Part shown: piece by piece, positions 48,627 to 58,931 of the stretch
Numbering within the stretch: position 1 is the stretch's first letter
How the letters are laid out: the number at the start of each line of letters is the position of its first letter
Assembly (NCBI RefSeq): GCF_014489635.1
Contig: NZ_CP060828.1
Span: 4,130,001 to 4,194,000 of the forward strand
DNA length: 64,000 nucleotides
Source: Streptomyces roseirectus
GTDB taxonomy: Bacteria; Actinomycetota; Actinomycetes; Streptomycetales; Streptomycetaceae
Reading direction: 5' to 3'
Translations under genes and position numbers: made by a program
Notes under the pieces: model-generated
Database searches by the model: none
Told to the model about the DNA's origin: nothing
The model's input: the letters and a program-made list of their open reading frames with translations, nothing else

Positions 48627-49778
48627 CTACTTGTCGATGTCCCCCACCACGAAGAACATCGACCCCAGGATCGCCACCATGTCCGCGACCAGCGTCCCCG
48701 GCAGCAGTTCGGTGAGCGCCTGGATGTTGTTGTACGACGCGGAGCGCAGCTTGAGGCGGTACGGGGTCTTCTCGCCCTTGCTGACGAGGTAGTAGCCGTT
48801 GATCCCGAGGGGGTTCTCGGTCCAGGCGTAGGTGTGGCCCTCGGGCGCCTTGAGGACCTTGGGAAGGCGCTGGTTGACCGGTCCTGGCGGCAGGTCCGCG
48901 ACGCGGTCGAGGCAGGCGTCGGCGAGGTCCAGGGCGTTGTGCGTCTGCTCCAGCAGGGACTCGAAGCGGGCGAGACAGTCGCCCTCGCGCCGGGTGACGA
49001 CCTTGAGGACGTCGTGGAGCTCCCCGTACGCGAGGTAGGGCTCGTCGCGGCGCAGGTCGAAGTCGACGCCGGAGGCGCGCGCGATGGGCCCGCTCACGCC
49101 GTACGCGTGGACGGCGTCGGCGGACAGGACGCCCACCCCGCGCGTGCGGCCCCGGAAGATCTCGTTGCCCAGGACGAGGTCGTCGAAGACGTCCATGCGC
49201 GAGCGCACGGCGGAGACGGCCGCACGCGCGCGGGAGGTCCAGCCGGCCGGCAGGTCCTCCTTGAGGCCGCCGACCCGGTTGAACATGTAGTGCATGCGCC
49301 CGCCGGAGACCTCCTCCATGACGTTCTGCAGGACCTCGCGCTCGCGGAACGCGTAGAACACCGGCGTGATCCCGCCGAGTTCCAGCGGATACGAGCCAAG
49401 GAACATCAGGTGGTTGAGGACCCGGTTCAGCTCCGCGAGGAGTGTGCGCGTCCACACCGCGCGCGCGGGCACCTCCATGCCGAGCATGCGCTCCACGGCA
49501 AGGACGACACCCAGCTCGTTGGAGAACGCCGACAGCCAGTCGTGCCGGTTCGCCAGCATGATGATCTGCCGGTAGTCACGGGCCTCGAACAGCTTCTCGG
49601 CACCCCGGTGCATGTACCCGATGACGGGCTCCGCGTGGACGATCCGCTCGCCGTCCAGCACGAGCCGCAGCCGCAGCACGCCGTGCGTGGAGGGGTGCTG
49701 CGGACCGATGTTGAGCACCATGTCGGTGCTCTCCGCGGCCCCGCCGATCCCGACCGTGGTCTCCGTCGTAGGAGTCAT
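48627..49778 (-). CDS. nuoD: NADH-quinone oxidoreductase subunit D paralogue
   Basis: 49-kDa complex-I subunit, 383 residues, part of the quinone site. [29 protein letters not shown] with Arg58 in the position matching the methylated Arg85 of human NDUFS2, [12 protein letters not shown] and [19 protein letters not shown] at the end are all family traits. It stands alone, outside the nuo operon, so it is a second copy; likely an alternative module or for an isolated hydrogenase-like reaction. ATG 49778. Confidence 0.93.
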   Translation of the reverse strand: MTPTTETTVGIGGAAESTDMVLNIGPQHPSTHGVLRLRLVLDGERIVHAEPVIGYMHRGAEKLFEARDYRQIIMLANRHDWLSAFSNELGVVLAVERMLGMEVPARAVWTRTLLAELNRVLNHLMFLGSYPLELGGITPVFYAFREREVLQNVMEEVSGGRMHYMFNRVGGLKEDLPAGWTSRARAAVSAVRSRMDVFDDLVLGNEIFRGRTRGVGVLSADAVHAYGVSGPIARASGVDFDLRRDEPYLAYGELHDVLKVVTRREGDCLARFESLLEQTHNALDLADACLDRVADLPPGPVNQRLPKVLKAPEGHTYAWTENPLGINGYYLVSKGEKTPYRLKLRSASYNNIQALTELLPGTLVADMVAILGSMFFVVGDIDK

Positions 49779-49809
49779 GCTTCCAGTCTCCCCTACGTAC
49801 GCTGGCGGT

Positions 49810-50313
49810 ATGGAGACGGGGAGCGCGCGGGGCGCGGGGAGCGAGGCGGTACAGCCGGTGTGGACCGGACTGCCGCCGGGACTGCTGCGCATGCGGCGGC
49901 TGTTGCTGGTGGTGTGGCTCGGGCTCGCGGCCGTCGCCCTGGGCGTGTGCCTGTGGCTGTTCGCCGCCCCCGCGTGGGCGGCGTTCGCGCTGCTGCCCGT
50001 GGGGATCGCGGGGTGGGGCTGGGTGCTGCTCGGGCGCAACTGGCGGTCCTGGCGGTACGCCGAGCGCGCGGACGACCTGCTGATCAGCCGGGGCGTCCTG
50101 TGGCGCGAGGAGACCGTCGTGCCGTACGGGCGGATGCAGCTCGTGGAGGTCACCTCGGGGCCCGTCGAGCGGTACTTCGGGCTGGCCAGCGTGCAGTTGC
50201 ACACGGCCGCCGCCGCGACCGACGCGACCATCCCGGGGCTCGACCCGGCGGAGGCGGAACGGCTGCGCGACCGGCTCACCGAGCTGGGCGAGGCCCGATC
50301 GGCGGGCCTGTGA
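49810..50313 (+). CDS. PH-domain membrane protein (YdbS-like)
   Basis: 167 residues with two hydrophobic spans (about 30-50 and 53-73) and a bacterial PH domain (bPH2) [23 protein letters not shown]. Members are named YdbS; with YdbT they form a membrane pair of unclear function, linked to bacteriocin resistance in Bacillus. Ends with a GTGA overlap to its larger partner. Confidence 0.87.
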   Translation: METGSARGAGSEAVQPVWTGLPPGLLRMRRLLLVVWLGLAAVALGVCLWLFAAPAWAAFALLPVGIAGWGWVLLGRNWRSWRYAERADDLLISRGVLWREETVVPYGRMQLVEVTSGPVERYFGLASVQLHTAAAATDATIPGLDPAEAERLRDRLTELGEARSAGL

Positions 50314-51713
50314 CGACGCCGGGCGCGGGGGACTCCATACGCGCCGGGGACTCCGTACGCGCCGAGGACGCCGTCGCACTGGAGAAGCCGGCCGCGGAGC
50401 GGACGCCGTCCGACGGGGCGGCGCCGGTCGTGGAGCACCGGCTGCATCCCGTGACGCCGCTGCGGCGCGCGTGGGCGCCGGTGGCGGTGCTCGCCGGGTG
50501 GGCGGTGCACGACCCGAACCAGGCGCAGGAACAGCTCACCCGGCTGACGTCGACGACCCTGCTGATCGCGATCGCCGTGGTGGTCCCGGCGTCCGCCCTG
50601 TACGGCTTCCTCAGCTGGTGGTTCACGCACTTCGCGGTGACCGACACCGAACTGCGCATCCGTACGGGCCTGTTGTTCCGACGTACCGCGCACATCCGTC
50701 TGGAGCGCGTCCAGGCGATCGACGTGACGCAGCCCCTGCTCGCGCGCGTGGCGGGCGTCGCGAAGCTGCGGCTGGACGTCATAGGCACCGACGACAAGGA
50801 CGAGCTGGCGTTCCTGGGCGAGCGGCAGGCGCGCGCCCTGCGGGCCGAACTCCTCGCGCGGGCGGCCGGGTTCGCGCCCGAGACCGCGCACGAGGTCGGC
50901 GAGGCCCCCACCCGCGAACTGCTGCGGGTGCCGCCGCGCAGCCTCGCCCTCGCGCGCCTGCTGTCGGGCGGCACCTGGGCCGCGCTGCTCGGCGTGCTCG
51001 TCCTGGTGCCGCTGCTGTGGACGGCCACGAACTGGTGGACCGCCCTCGTCGCCGGGCTGCCGATCCTGGGCGCGGCGGGCGCGGGGACGGTGGGCAAGTT
51101 CGTCGCCGAGTACGACTGGACGGTCGGGGAGTCGCCGGACGGGCTGCGGCTCGACCACGGGCTGCTGGACCGCTCGCACGAGACGGTGCCGCCGGGACGC
51201 GTGCAGACCGTACGGATCGTGGAGCCGCTGCTGTGGCGGCGCCTGGGGTGGGTGCGGGTCGAGCTGGACGTCGCCGGGTCGGCGAACTCCCTGCTGGTGC
51301 CGGTCGCGCCGCGCGCCGCCGCCGAGGCCGTCATCGCGCGGGTGCTGCCCGGGGTGAGCGTCCCGGACGCCGCCGCGCTGTCGCGTCCGCCGAAGCGGGC
51401 CGGGCGGATCGCGCCGGGCTGGTGGCGCGGCTACGGCATCGCCGTGACCGACGCGGTGTTCGTCTCCCGGCACGGCCTGCTGCGTCGCCACCTCGCCCTC
51501 GTCCCCCACGCCAAGGTCCAGAGCGTACGGCTCACTCAGGGGCCCTGGGGGCGGCTGTGGCGGCTCGCGAGCGTCCACGTGGACACCGGGGCCGACAAGA
51601 CCGTCTCCGCCCGTCTGAGGGACGCTCAGGAGGCCGCGGCCCTCCTCCAGGGCCAGGCGGACCGGTCCCGCACGGGCCGCCGCGACGCGCTGCCGGACCG
51701 GTGGATGGCGTGA
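50310..51713 (+). CDS. PH-domain membrane protein (YdbT-like)
   Basis: 467 residues, with several hydrophobic spans and repeated bPH2 domains: [19 protein letters not shown], then [19 protein letters not shown] and [19 protein letters not shown]. Coupled by overlap to the YdbS-like gene and followed by a strong terminator. Function unknown; the pair is probably one membrane complex. Confidence 0.87.
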   Translation: MTTPGAGDSIRAGDSVRAEDAVALEKPAAERTPSDGAAPVVEHRLHPVTPLRRAWAPVAVLAGWAVHDPNQAQEQLTRLTSTTLLIAIAVVVPASALYGFLSWWFTHFAVTDTELRIRTGLLFRRTAHIRLERVQAIDVTQPLLARVAGVAKLRLDVIGTDDKDELAFLGERQARALRAELLARAAGFAPETAHEVGEAPTRELLRVPPRSLALARLLSGGTWAALLGVLVLVPLLWTATNWWTALVAGLPILGAAGAGTVGKFVAEYDWTVGESPDGLRLDHGLLDRSHETVPPGRVQTVRIVEPLLWRRLGWVRVELDVAGSANSLLVPVAPRAAAEAVIARVLPGVSVPDAAALSRPPKRAGRIAPGWWRGYGIAVTDAVFVSRHGLLRRHLALVPHAKVQSVRLTQGPWGRLWRLASVHVDTGADKTVSARLRDAQEAAALLQGQADRSRTGRRDALPDRWMA

Positions 51714-51737
51714 GGCTCCGGGGTCGTCCGGGAACGC

Positions 51738-51784
51738 CGCGAGGGCCGTACGGCCGTCTCGCGGACGGTCGTACGGCCCTCGCG
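51738..51784. terminator. Terminator after the PH-domain pair
   Basis: 19-bp stem with one G-T wobble (51738-51756 with 51766-51784) and a 9-base loop. Convergent genes on both sides. Confidence 0.9.
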
Positions 51785-51799
51785 TACGTCGGGCGGGCG

Positions 51800-53224
51800 T
51801 CAGTAGGACACGCTGCGCAGCCCCTGGAGGTCGAGCTGTTCGGTCTCGTCGTGCGCCGTGAGGTCGACGACCTGGCCGATGCCGCGCGACGCCTCGTCGG
51901 CGGGCTTGAACTCGGCCTCGGACTCGGCCTTGTGGAGCGCGAGCGCTTCCTGCCCGACGACGTCGGCCAGGTCCTCGTTCTGCACGGCCTCCAGGGCGGC
52001 CGGCTCCTGCTTCGTGCCGAAGAAGTCGAAACCGCCCTCGGCGGAGGGGCGCCGCGCGGGCTGCGCGGCCGGTACGACGGCGACGGCGGTCGGCACCGCG
52101 AAGTGCCCGGCGGGCCGCTGCGCGATCTCGCCGGAGCCGGAGCCGGAGCTGGAGCTGGAGCTGGAGTCGTCGCCGGAGCCGGCGGGCTGCTGCGGGATGC
52201 CCGCCGCACGCACGGGCTCAAGCGCGTGCGCGGGCCGCTGGACGATCTCGGCGGCGACCGCGTGCGTCTGCGCGTCGGCCGCCCCGGGCTTCCCCTCGGC
52301 CTCGCCCTCCGTCACGGGCGCGCCGTCCTTGCGGGAACCGCCCTCGGGGGAACCGTTCTTGCGGGCACCGGACTCGGGAGAAGCCTCCTTGCCGGAACCC
52401 TCCTTGTCGAAGCCGTCCTCGGCCGCGCCGCCCTTGGGCGAGCCACCGTCCGACGGAGTACCGCCACCCGACGGAACACCGCCCTTCGCCTGGCCGCTCT
52501 TCCCGAGGGTCGCCTTCTCCAGGAAGCTCATCTCGCGAGCACCCTCCTCCGGCGAACTCGCCTTCGCGGCGCCCCCCTCGACCGTCTCCTGCCCCTCAAG
52601 GCGGCCCAGCGCCCGCGCCGCGCGCAGGAACAGCTCGGACCCCTCGGGCGAGAACAGCGCCGCGGCCGGCGCCTCGACAGCGGGCGTCCCAGATTCGGCG
52701 GGCGTCCCGGACTCGGCGGGCGTCTCGCGCTCGGCGGGAGCCACCGCGGGCCCGGCCGGCGCGGCCGTGGACGCCGACAGCTCCAGCCTGCGGCGCTTCT
52801 CCAGCGCGCTGGCCCGCTCCGTCTCGGCGGTCGCGTACCGCCGCAGCAGGGCGGCGTGTTCGTTGCGCAGGCCGGCCAGCTCGGCACGCTTGGCGCGCAG
52901 CCGCTGCTCCAGCTTGCCGCGCAGCTCGCGCGACTCCTCCAGGTCGGTCTCCAGCTCGGCGACCCGCTCCTCGTAGCGCCACTCGTCGCTCACCCGCGCG
53001 CGCGAGAGGTCCGCGACCGTCTTGCCGGCCTGCGCGTCCCAGCGGCGCAGGACGGCCGCCCCGACGACCGCGACCGCGGCGGCGAACGCGGCGATCATCC
53101 GGAGCACGCCCGCGTCGGAGAACACCCAGGGGCCGAAGGCGCAGACGAGGGAGACGCCTGCGATCGCCGACGGGGGCAGCAGCCTGTGCAAAGGCGGGGA
53201 ATGACGGTGACGTCCACGTGGCAT
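51800..53224 (-). CDS. Membrane-anchored coiled-coil protein with low-complexity tail
   Basis: 474 residues. Two hydrophobic spans near 18-35 and 41-60, a long coiled coil (about 75-150, [19 protein letters not shown] and on), then Ala/Pro/Glu-rich and Gly/Ser/Lys-rich low-complexity parts, including a (SGS) run encoded by a GGAGCT/GGAGCC repeat at about 52130-52170. C-terminus is again structured ([14 protein letters not shown]). Function unknown. ATG 53224. The repeats may vary in number between strains. Confidence 0.75.
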   Translation of the reverse strand: MPRGRHRHSPPLHRLLPPSAIAGVSLVCAFGPWVFSDAGVLRMIAAFAAAVAVVGAAVLRRWDAQAGKTVADLSRARVSDEWRYEERVAELETDLEESRELRGKLEQRLRAKRAELAGLRNEHAALLRRYATAETERASALEKRRRLELSASTAAPAGPAVAPAERETPAESGTPAESGTPAVEAPAAALFSPEGSELFLRAARALGRLEGQETVEGGAAKASSPEEGAREMSFLEKATLGKSGQAKGGVPSGGGTPSDGGSPKGGAAEDGFDKEGSGKEASPESGARKNGSPEGGSRKDGAPVTEGEAEGKPGAADAQTHAVAAEIVQRPAHALEPVRAAGIPQQPAGSGDDSSSSSSSGSGSGEIAQRPAGHFAVPTAVAVVPAAQPARRPSAEGGFDFFGTKQEPAALEAVQNEDLADVVGQEALALHKAESEAEFKPADEASRGIGQVVDLTAHDETEQLDLQGLRSVSY

Positions 53225-53433
53225 GGCCAGAAACTTACCGCGCGTAGGGGAGCGTTGGCGCCCTGCCCCGTAAAAACACAGCCATCCCGAAACCTTCGCA
53301 CGGCGCCGGAAAAGAATTCCGGCCAACGCGGGGAGCGTGACGAGCGAAAACCAAGATCATTTCCGGCCGGAGTGCGTCACCGGGGCTTCTGTGGCAGGCC
53401 CGCGCGGGGCCGCCGCCCTCGCGCGCGGGCGCC

Positions 53434-54549
53434 TCACTGCGGTGCGAGGCGTTCACTGACCCACTGAAGGGTGGCCGGAATCTCGCGTCGCCATGTGTTG
53501 AAGTTGTGTCCGCCGCTGTCCAGGATGATCGACGAGATACGCGTCCGGTTCGTCGCCTTCACCAGATCGATGAACTTCAGCGTCGCCTTGTAGTTGGATT
53601 CGCCGACCTTGCTGCTGGTGACGAGGAGCGAAGTGTCGGGCGCGGGCCGGTGTTTGAGGAACCACTTCAGGTCGGCCTCGTTCTTCAGCGTCTCGTTCCC
53701 CTGGAACAGATCGCCCGTGGTGGGGTCGATCGGCGCCTTGTAGTACGGCGACAGGCCCGCGCCCGCGGCGAACACCCCGGGGTGGTGCATGGCGAGCTTC
53801 AGGGCGCAGTAGCCGCCCGTGGAGTCCCCGATGACGCCCCACTTCGGGGTCACCCGGTAGTGCGAGGCGATGGCGGCCGGCAGGTCCTTCGCGAAGAACG
53901 ACTCCGTCTGGGGCCCGCGCGGGATGTCGACGCACTCGGTGTCGCGCGGGGGCGCCACCGTGGGGCGCAGCATCACCAGGATCATCGGCTGCGCCTTGCC
54001 GTCGGCGGCGAGGTCGCGCGCGGTGCGCGGGAAGTCCAGTTTGTCGACGAGCGCCTGCGCCGTGCCCGGGTACCCCGTCAGGACGATCGAGGCGGGGAAC
54101 GCGCGCGTGCGGTACTGCGGCTGGAAGTACTCCGGCGGCAGGTACACGTACGCGGGCGACGCGATGTGCGTCGTCGAGCCGATGATGGAGACCTTCTCTA
54201 TTCGCCCGCCGGTCTGCGGGGTGCGCTTCGGACCCTCCACGCGCTGCTGGTCGAGGACCTTCAGCGGGCCCGCCGGACCGCCGCCCGTGGCGTGGTCGAC
54301 GACCACCCCCTGGCCGTTCTCCTTGCCGAAGAGGTCGGCCCAGCTGGCGTAGAACCCGAACGCCTGGTTCGCCGCGAGGCCCACGGACGCGAAGAGCGTC
54401 ACCTGGGTCGCGAGCAGCAGCCCGACGCGCCCGGCGACCGGGACGACGCCGCGTCTGGCCAGGCGTGGCCACAGCCAGACCGTGCCGATGAACAGCAGTG
54501 CGGCGCACACGATCGCCAGCACCAGCACCTTGTTGCTCGTGAGACCCAT
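53434..54549 (-). CDS. Alpha/beta-hydrolase (esterase D/antigen-85-like), membrane-anchored
   Basis: 371 residues. Three hydrophobic spans near the N-terminus (about 7-27, 38-57, 60-75), then an esterase domain outside: YVYLPPEYF, VLTGYPGTAQAL, GVIGDSTGGYCALKLAMHHPG (nucleophile Ser in GDSTGG), and His in SGGHNFNTWRRE. Likely acts on cell-surface lipids or acyl chains. ATG 54549 after AGGAAAC. Divergent from the MprF-like gene; recall suggests it corresponds to SCO3396, reported with SigE targets. Confidence 0.85.
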   Translation of the reverse strand: MGLTSNKVLVLAIVCAALLFIGTVWLWPRLARRGVVPVAGRVGLLLATQVTLFASVGLAANQAFGFYASWADLFGKENGQGVVVDHATGGGPAGPLKVLDQQRVEGPKRTPQTGGRIEKVSIIGSTTHIASPAYVYLPPEYFQPQYRTRAFPASIVLTGYPGTAQALVDKLDFPRTARDLAADGKAQPMILVMLRPTVAPPRDTECVDIPRGPQTESFFAKDLPAAIASHYRVTPKWGVIGDSTGGYCALKLAMHHPGVFAAGAGLSPYYKAPIDPTTGDLFQGNETLKNEADLKWFLKHRPAPDTSLLVTSSKVGESNYKATLKFIDLVKATNRTRISSIILDSGGHNFNTWRREIPATLQWVSERLAPQ

Positions 54550-54664
54550 AAGGACGTTTCCTGCCTGCCGCTTTCCTTCCGGGCTCCCGCGCGGCCCCCG
54601 CATTCCTTCGCGAGGGCTTGTCCCGGTCTTTCCCTGACCTTTGGAGCCACTTTGGGGAGCTGAG

Positions 54665-54690
54665 TGAACCTCTCTCCCCGAGACACCGTC
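54665..54690 (+). promoter_or_regulatory. Candidate ECF (SigE-type) promoter of the MprF-like gene
   Basis: TGAAC (54665-54669) and CGTC (54687-54690) separated by 17 bases fit the -35/-10 pattern of Streptomyces SigE/ECF promoters. It is about 100 bases before the start of the MprF-like gene, in the divergent gap. Confidence 0.5.
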
Positions 54691-54788
54691 CTAGAGGACG
54701 CAATGTCGCCGGTACGGCCGTTCTGGCCCCGGGATCAAGGTCACTCGCGGAACTACGGGATGCGATGTCTGTCAAGGAAGATGGGGAA

Positions 54789-56600
54789 ATGTCGGGCGGG
54801 GTTCCGAACCGATCAGGTCGCGTACGGCGCGCGCTGCGAGGTCCACGCCCCGAGTCCGTGCCGGTCCTCGTCGGCAGAGCCTGTGCCCTCGTCGGACTGC
54901 TGGACGTCGCCGCGGGCGTGTTCCCGCGGTTCCGCCACAGCCGGATGCACACGATCGCCGAGGTACTGCCGGGCTCCTTCGGCCCGTTCGCCGCGGCCCT
55001 CTCGCTCAGCGCGGGCATCCTGCTCCTGCTGCTCGCGCACGGTCTGAAGCGCGGCAAGCGGCGCGCGTGGCGCGCGGCGGTGGCCCTGCTGCCGGCCGGC
55101 GCCGCGGCCCAGTTCACGTACCGGCACTCCCCGGTGGGTGTCCTCATCTCGGTCGCGCTCCTGGTGGCGCTGATCGTCTACCGCGACCAGTTCAACGCGC
55201 TGCCCGACCCACGCAGCCGCTGGCGCGCGCTGGCCAACTTCATCTTCATGAGTGCGGGCTCCCTCGCTCTCGGCCTGCTCATCGTCAGCGTCCACTCCGA
55301 GCGGATGGTCGGCGACCCGAGCGTGGCCGACCGGCTGACGCACGTCGTGTACGGCCTGTTCGGCTTCGAGGGTCCCGTGGACTACTCGGGGAACACCTCC
55401 TGGACGGTCGCCTTCTCCCTGGGCGCCCTGGGCTGGGTCACCGCGCTCACGACGATCTACCTCGCCTTCCGCCCCGAGCACCCGGCGGCGCAGCTGACCG
55501 AGGAGGACGAGGCGCGCCTGCGCGCGCTCCTGGAGAAGCACGGCCGCCGCGACTCCCTGGGCCACTTCGCGCTGCGCCGCGACAAGGCCGTCGTCTTCTC
55601 GCCCAGCGGCAAGGCCGCCGTCACCTACCGCGTCGTCTCCGGCGTGATGCTCGCCAGCGGCGACCCCATCGGCGACGTCGAGGCGTGGCCCGGCGCCATC
55701 GAGCGGTTCATGGACGAGGCCAAGGCGCACTCCTGGACGCCCGCCGTCATGGGCTGCTCGGAGACCGGCGGTGAGGTGTGGACCCGCGAGACCGGCCTCG
55801 ACGCCCTGGAGCTCGGCGACGAGGCGGTGGTCGACGTCGCGGATTTCTCGCTGGCCGGCCGCGCGATGCGCAACGTGCGGCAGATGGTCAAGCGCATCGA
55901 GCGCGCCGGGTACGAGACCCGCGTCCGTCGCATCCGTGACCTCGGCGACGCCGAGCTGGAGCGCATCCGCCGGGCCGCCGACGACTGGCGCGGCACCAAC
56001 ACCGAGCGCGGCTTCTCGATGGCGCTGGGGCGCATCGGCGACCCCTCCGACGGCGACTGCCTGATCGCCACCGCGCACAAGGCCGACGACATCACCGACG
56101 CCTACGGCGACCTCAAGGCGATCCTGCACTTCGTCCCCTGGGGCCCGGACGGCGCCTCCCTGGACCTCATGCGCCGCGACCGCTCCGCCGACCCCGGCAT
56201 GAACGAGCTGCTGATCGTCGCCGCCCTCCAGGCCGCCCCGAAGTTCGGCATCACGCGCGTGTCCCTCAACTTCGCGATGTTCCGCTCCGCCCTCGCGCGT
56301 GGCGAGAAGATCGGCGCCGGGCCCGTCCTGCGCGCCTGGCGCGGGCTCCTGGTGTTCCTCTCCCGCTGGTTCCAGATCGAGTCGCTCTACAAGTTCAACG
56401 CCAAGTTCCAGCCCCGCTGGGAGCCCCGCTTCGTCGTCTACCGCAACTCCGGTGACCTCCCCCGCATCGGCATCGCCGCCATGCAGGCCGAGGGCTTCGT
56501 CGACCTCGCGCTCCCCCTCCCCCGCTTCCTCCGCCGCTCCCCCGCCTCCGCCCGGCCCTGCGCCCACGTGATGGCCGAGAGCGACGTCAGGGCGGCGTAG
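54789..56600 (+). CDS. MprF-like DUF2156 membrane protein (lysyl-phosphatidylglycerol synthase family)
   Basis: 603 residues. N-terminal half has about six membrane spans; C-terminal DUF2156 (from about 245) contains FALRRDKAVVFSPSGKAAVTYR, GDPIGDVEAWPGAIERFM and NRSADP-like DRSADPGMNELLIVAAL. Such proteins attach lysine from tRNA to phosphatidylglycerol, reducing surface charge and giving resistance to cationic peptides. No lysyl-tRNA synthetase domain is fused here. Start ATG 54789 (AAGGAAG 8 bases upstream); ATG 54765 also possible. Possible SigE target. Confidence 0.85.
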   Translation: MSGGVPNRSGRVRRALRGPRPESVPVLVGRACALVGLLDVAAGVFPRFRHSRMHTIAEVLPGSFGPFAAALSLSAGILLLLLAHGLKRGKRRAWRAAVALLPAGAAAQFTYRHSPVGVLISVALLVALIVYRDQFNALPDPRSRWRALANFIFMSAGSLALGLLIVSVHSERMVGDPSVADRLTHVVYGLFGFEGPVDYSGNTSWTVAFSLGALGWVTALTTIYLAFRPEHPAAQLTEEDEARLRALLEKHGRRDSLGHFALRRDKAVVFSPSGKAAVTYRVVSGVMLASGDPIGDVEAWPGAIERFMDEAKAHSWTPAVMGCSETGGEVWTRETGLDALELGDEAVVDVADFSLAGRAMRNVRQMVKRIERAGYETRVRRIRDLGDAELERIRRAADDWRGTNTERGFSMALGRIGDPSDGDCLIATAHKADDITDAYGDLKAILHFVPWGPDGASLDLMRRDRSADPGMNELLIVAALQAAPKFGITRVSLNFAMFRSALARGEKIGAGPVLRAWRGLLVFLSRWFQIESLYKFNAKFQPRWEPRFVVYRNSGDLPRIGIAAMQAEGFVDLALPLPRFLRRSPASARPCAHVMAESDVRAA

Positions 56601-56629
56601 GCCGGGACGGCACAGCACCGACGGCACGA

Positions 56630-56664
56630 CGGCGTCACGACGATACGGTTTCGTCGTGACGCCG
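56630..56664. terminator. Terminator after the MprF-like gene
   Basis: Perfect 14-bp stem (56630-56643 with 56651-56664) and a 7-base loop TACGGTT, 30 bases after the stop. Confidence 0.88.
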
Positions 56665-56732
56665 CCGTTTCGCGTGACGACGAGCCAGCACCGTTGCGAC
56701 GCACCCCCACCCCCGGGGCCTACGCTGAACGT

Positions 56733-57722
56733 ATGAGCAAGCAACGCGGACGCGGGCGGGTGACCGGACTCCCGGAGTGGGACCGGTGCGCGGTGATGGG
56801 AGTCGTGAACGTCACCCCGGACTCCTTCTCCGACGGCGGCCGCTGGTTCGACACGACGGCCGGCGTGAAACGCGGCCTGGACCTGGTCGCCGAGGGCGCC
56901 GACCTGGTGGACGTCGGCGGCGAGTCGACGCGCCCCGGCGCGCGGCGGGTGGACGAGGACGAGGAGCTGCGGCGGGTCGTCCCGGTCGTGCGGGGGCTGG
57001 CCTCCGAGGGGGTCGTCGTCTCCGTGGACACCATGCGCGCGTCCGTGGCCGAGCAGGCCCTGGCGGCCGGCGCGGCCCTGGTGAACGACGTGAGCGGCGG
57101 CCTCGCCGACCCGGCGATGATCCCGGTGCTCGCGGCGTCCGGCGCCCCCTTCGTCGTCATGCACTGGCGCGGCTTCCTGGAGGGCGCGACGGTCCACGGG
57201 GTGTACGAGGACGTCGTGGCCGAAGTCGTGGACGAGCTGCACGCGCGCGTGGAAGCCGTTCTCGCGGGCGGGGTCGCGCCGGACCGGATCGTCGTCGACC
57301 CGGGGCTCGGATTCTCCAAGGAGGCCGAGCACGACCTGACCCTCCTCGCCCACCTGGACCGTCTGCACGCGCTCGGCCACCCCCTGCTGGTCGCCGCCTC
57401 CCGCAAGCGGTTCCTGGGCCGCGTCCTGGCCGGCCCCGAGGGCGCCCCGCCCCCCGCGCGCGAGCGCGACGCCGCGACGGCCGCCGTCTCCGCGCTCGCG
57501 GCGCAGGCGGGCGCGTGGGCCGTCCGCGTCCACGAGGTCCGGGCCACCGCGGACGCCGTACGCGTCACCCGCGCCATCGAGGGCGCCCGCGCGAAGGGCA
57601 CCGCCACGCACCCCCGCTCCTCCGCCGACACCCACTCCCCCGCCGGCGCCCCGGGTGCCCCGCGCGCGGAGCACCCCCGTACCCCCGCCACGCCCGCGCG
57701 ACCCGCGGAAGGAGACCGGTGA
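56733..57722 (+). CDS. folP: Dihydropteroate synthase
   Basis: 329 residues; makes dihydropteroate from p-aminobenzoate and the pterin pyrophosphate, the sulfonamide target. GVVNVTPDSFSDGG, DVGGESTRPGA, SVDTMRASVAEQAL, NDVSGG, VDPGLGFSKE and SRKRFLG are the classic loops. The last 35 residues are Pro/Ala-rich. ATG 56733. Heads a plus-strand folate operon with overlapping next gene. Confidence 0.96.
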   Translation: MSKQRGRGRVTGLPEWDRCAVMGVVNVTPDSFSDGGRWFDTTAGVKRGLDLVAEGADLVDVGGESTRPGARRVDEDEELRRVVPVVRGLASEGVVVSVDTMRASVAEQALAAGAALVNDVSGGLADPAMIPVLAASGAPFVVMHWRGFLEGATVHGVYEDVVAEVVDELHARVEAVLAGGVAPDRIVVDPGLGFSKEAEHDLTLLAHLDRLHALGHPLLVAASRKRFLGRVLAGPEGAPPPARERDAATAAVSALAAQAGAWAVRVHEVRATADAVRVTRAIEGARAKGTATHPRSSADTHSPAGAPGAPRAEHPRTPATPARPAEGDR

Positions 57723-58237
57723 GCGCGCCCCACACCGACGTCGAGCAGGTCGAGGCCGCGAACACGGCGTTCTACGAGGCGCTGGAGCGCGGTGACTTCG
57801 AGGGGGTGTCGGCGCTCTGGCTCACCCCCTCCGACCTGGGCGTCGACGAGGAGTACCACGACCCCGCGGACGCCGGGGTGGTGTCCTGCGTGCACCCCGG
57901 GTGGCCGGTGCTGACCGGCCGGGGCGAGGTGCTGCGCTCGTACGCGCTGATCATGGCGAACACCGACTACATCCAGTTCTTCCTGACGGACGTCCACGTC
58001 TCGGTGACCGGCGACACGGCCCTGGTGACCTGCTCGGAGAACATCCTCAGCGGCGGCCCCGCGCCCGCGGCCGGCGAGGAGCTGGGACCGCTGGTCGGCC
58101 AGGTCGTCGTCGCGACGAACGTGTTCCGGCGCACCCCCGACGGCTGGAAGCTGTGGTCCCACCACGCCTCACCGGTGCTCGCCGAGAACGACGACCCGGA
58201 CGACGAGGAGACCGGGGACGACGAGCCGGCGTCCTGA
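57719..58237 (+). CDS. NTF2-like / SnoaL-type protein in the folate operon
   Basis: 172 residues; NTF2-like fold with a helix start (VEAANTAFYEALERGDFE) and WLTPSDLGVDEEY, then beta strands (VLTGRGEVLRSYA; VHVSVTGDTALVTCSEN; VVVATNVFRRTPDGWKLW). Fold is used by enzymes and ligand binders; activity unknown. GTG overlaps the folP stop and has GGAAGGA upstream. Position suggests a role near pterin metabolism, unproved. Confidence 0.85.
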   Translation: MSAPHTDVEQVEAANTAFYEALERGDFEGVSALWLTPSDLGVDEEYHDPADAGVVSCVHPGWPVLTGRGEVLRSYALIMANTDYIQFFLTDVHVSVTGDTALVTCSENILSGGPAPAAGEELGPLVGQVVVATNVFRRTPDGWKLWSHHASPVLAENDDPDDEETGDDEPAS

Positions 58238-58571
58238 ACACCGACGCCCTGAACAAGGCCGCGCACCCCCTTTTCGCCGCCCCCGCGCGCCCTCTTTCAC
58301 CACCTCAGCGCCCCCGCGAGCCCTCCCCGGCCCCCACAGGGAGCAAGAAGTGGTTGGAATCACGAACCCGTGGGTAGGGGCGGCTACCGACCCGTCAGCG
58401 GCCGGGTCCCCCAAGGGAGTCGATGAAGCGCCCCCTCGGCCCCGGCCCGGCCCCGCGCACGCCGCGGACCGGCGCTGTCAGTGCTCGCGGGTAGATTCGA
58501 ATCGAGGCCGGTGTGCCGCTCGTGCGGAGCGGCGGCCGTCCACCGACCGACGACTGGCAGGAGTGATTCGC
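58238..58571. other. 334-bp gap inside the folate cluster
   Basis: No gene. Pro/Ser-coding-like low-complexity DNA; short stem GGTAG/CTACC near 58373-58388 and a TAGATT -10-like box at 58492-58497 that may start transcription of folB. Confidence 0.45.
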
Positions 58572-58931
58572 GTGGATCGTGTCGCGCTGCGCGGCCTGAA
58601 GGCCCGCGGGCACCACGGCGTGTTCCCCAAGGAACGCGAGGAGGGCCAGACCTTCGTGGTGGACCTCGTGCTGGGCCTGGACACCCGCCCGGCCGCCGCC
58701 GACGACGACCTGACGAAGACCGTGCACTACGGCATCGTGGCCGAGGAGGTCGTGGCCGTCGTCCAGGGCGAGCCGGTCGACCTCATCGAGACGCTCGCCG
58801 AGCGCATCGCGCAGACCTGCCTGAAGCACGACGGGGTCGAGGAGGTCGAGGTGTGCGTCCACAAGCCGGACGCGCCGATCACGGTCCCCTTCGACGACGT
58901 GACCGTCACGATCACCCGGAGCCGAGCATGA
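58572..58931 (+). CDS. folB: Dihydroneopterin aldolase
   Basis: 119 residues; cleaves dihydroneopterin to 6-hydroxymethyl-dihydropterin. LRGLKARGHHGVFPKEREEGQ (two pieces), VVDLVLGLDT, VHYGIVAEEV, LIETLAERIA and VCVHKPDAPI mark the family, with the catalytic Lys and Glu present. GTG 58572, AGGAG 9 bases upstream. Overlaps folK (ATGA). Confidence 0.95.
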   Translation: MDRVALRGLKARGHHGVFPKEREEGQTFVVDLVLGLDTRPAAADDDLTKTVHYGIVAEEVVAVVQGEPVDLIETLAERIAQTCLKHDGVEEVEVCVHKPDAPITVPFDDVTVTITRSRA

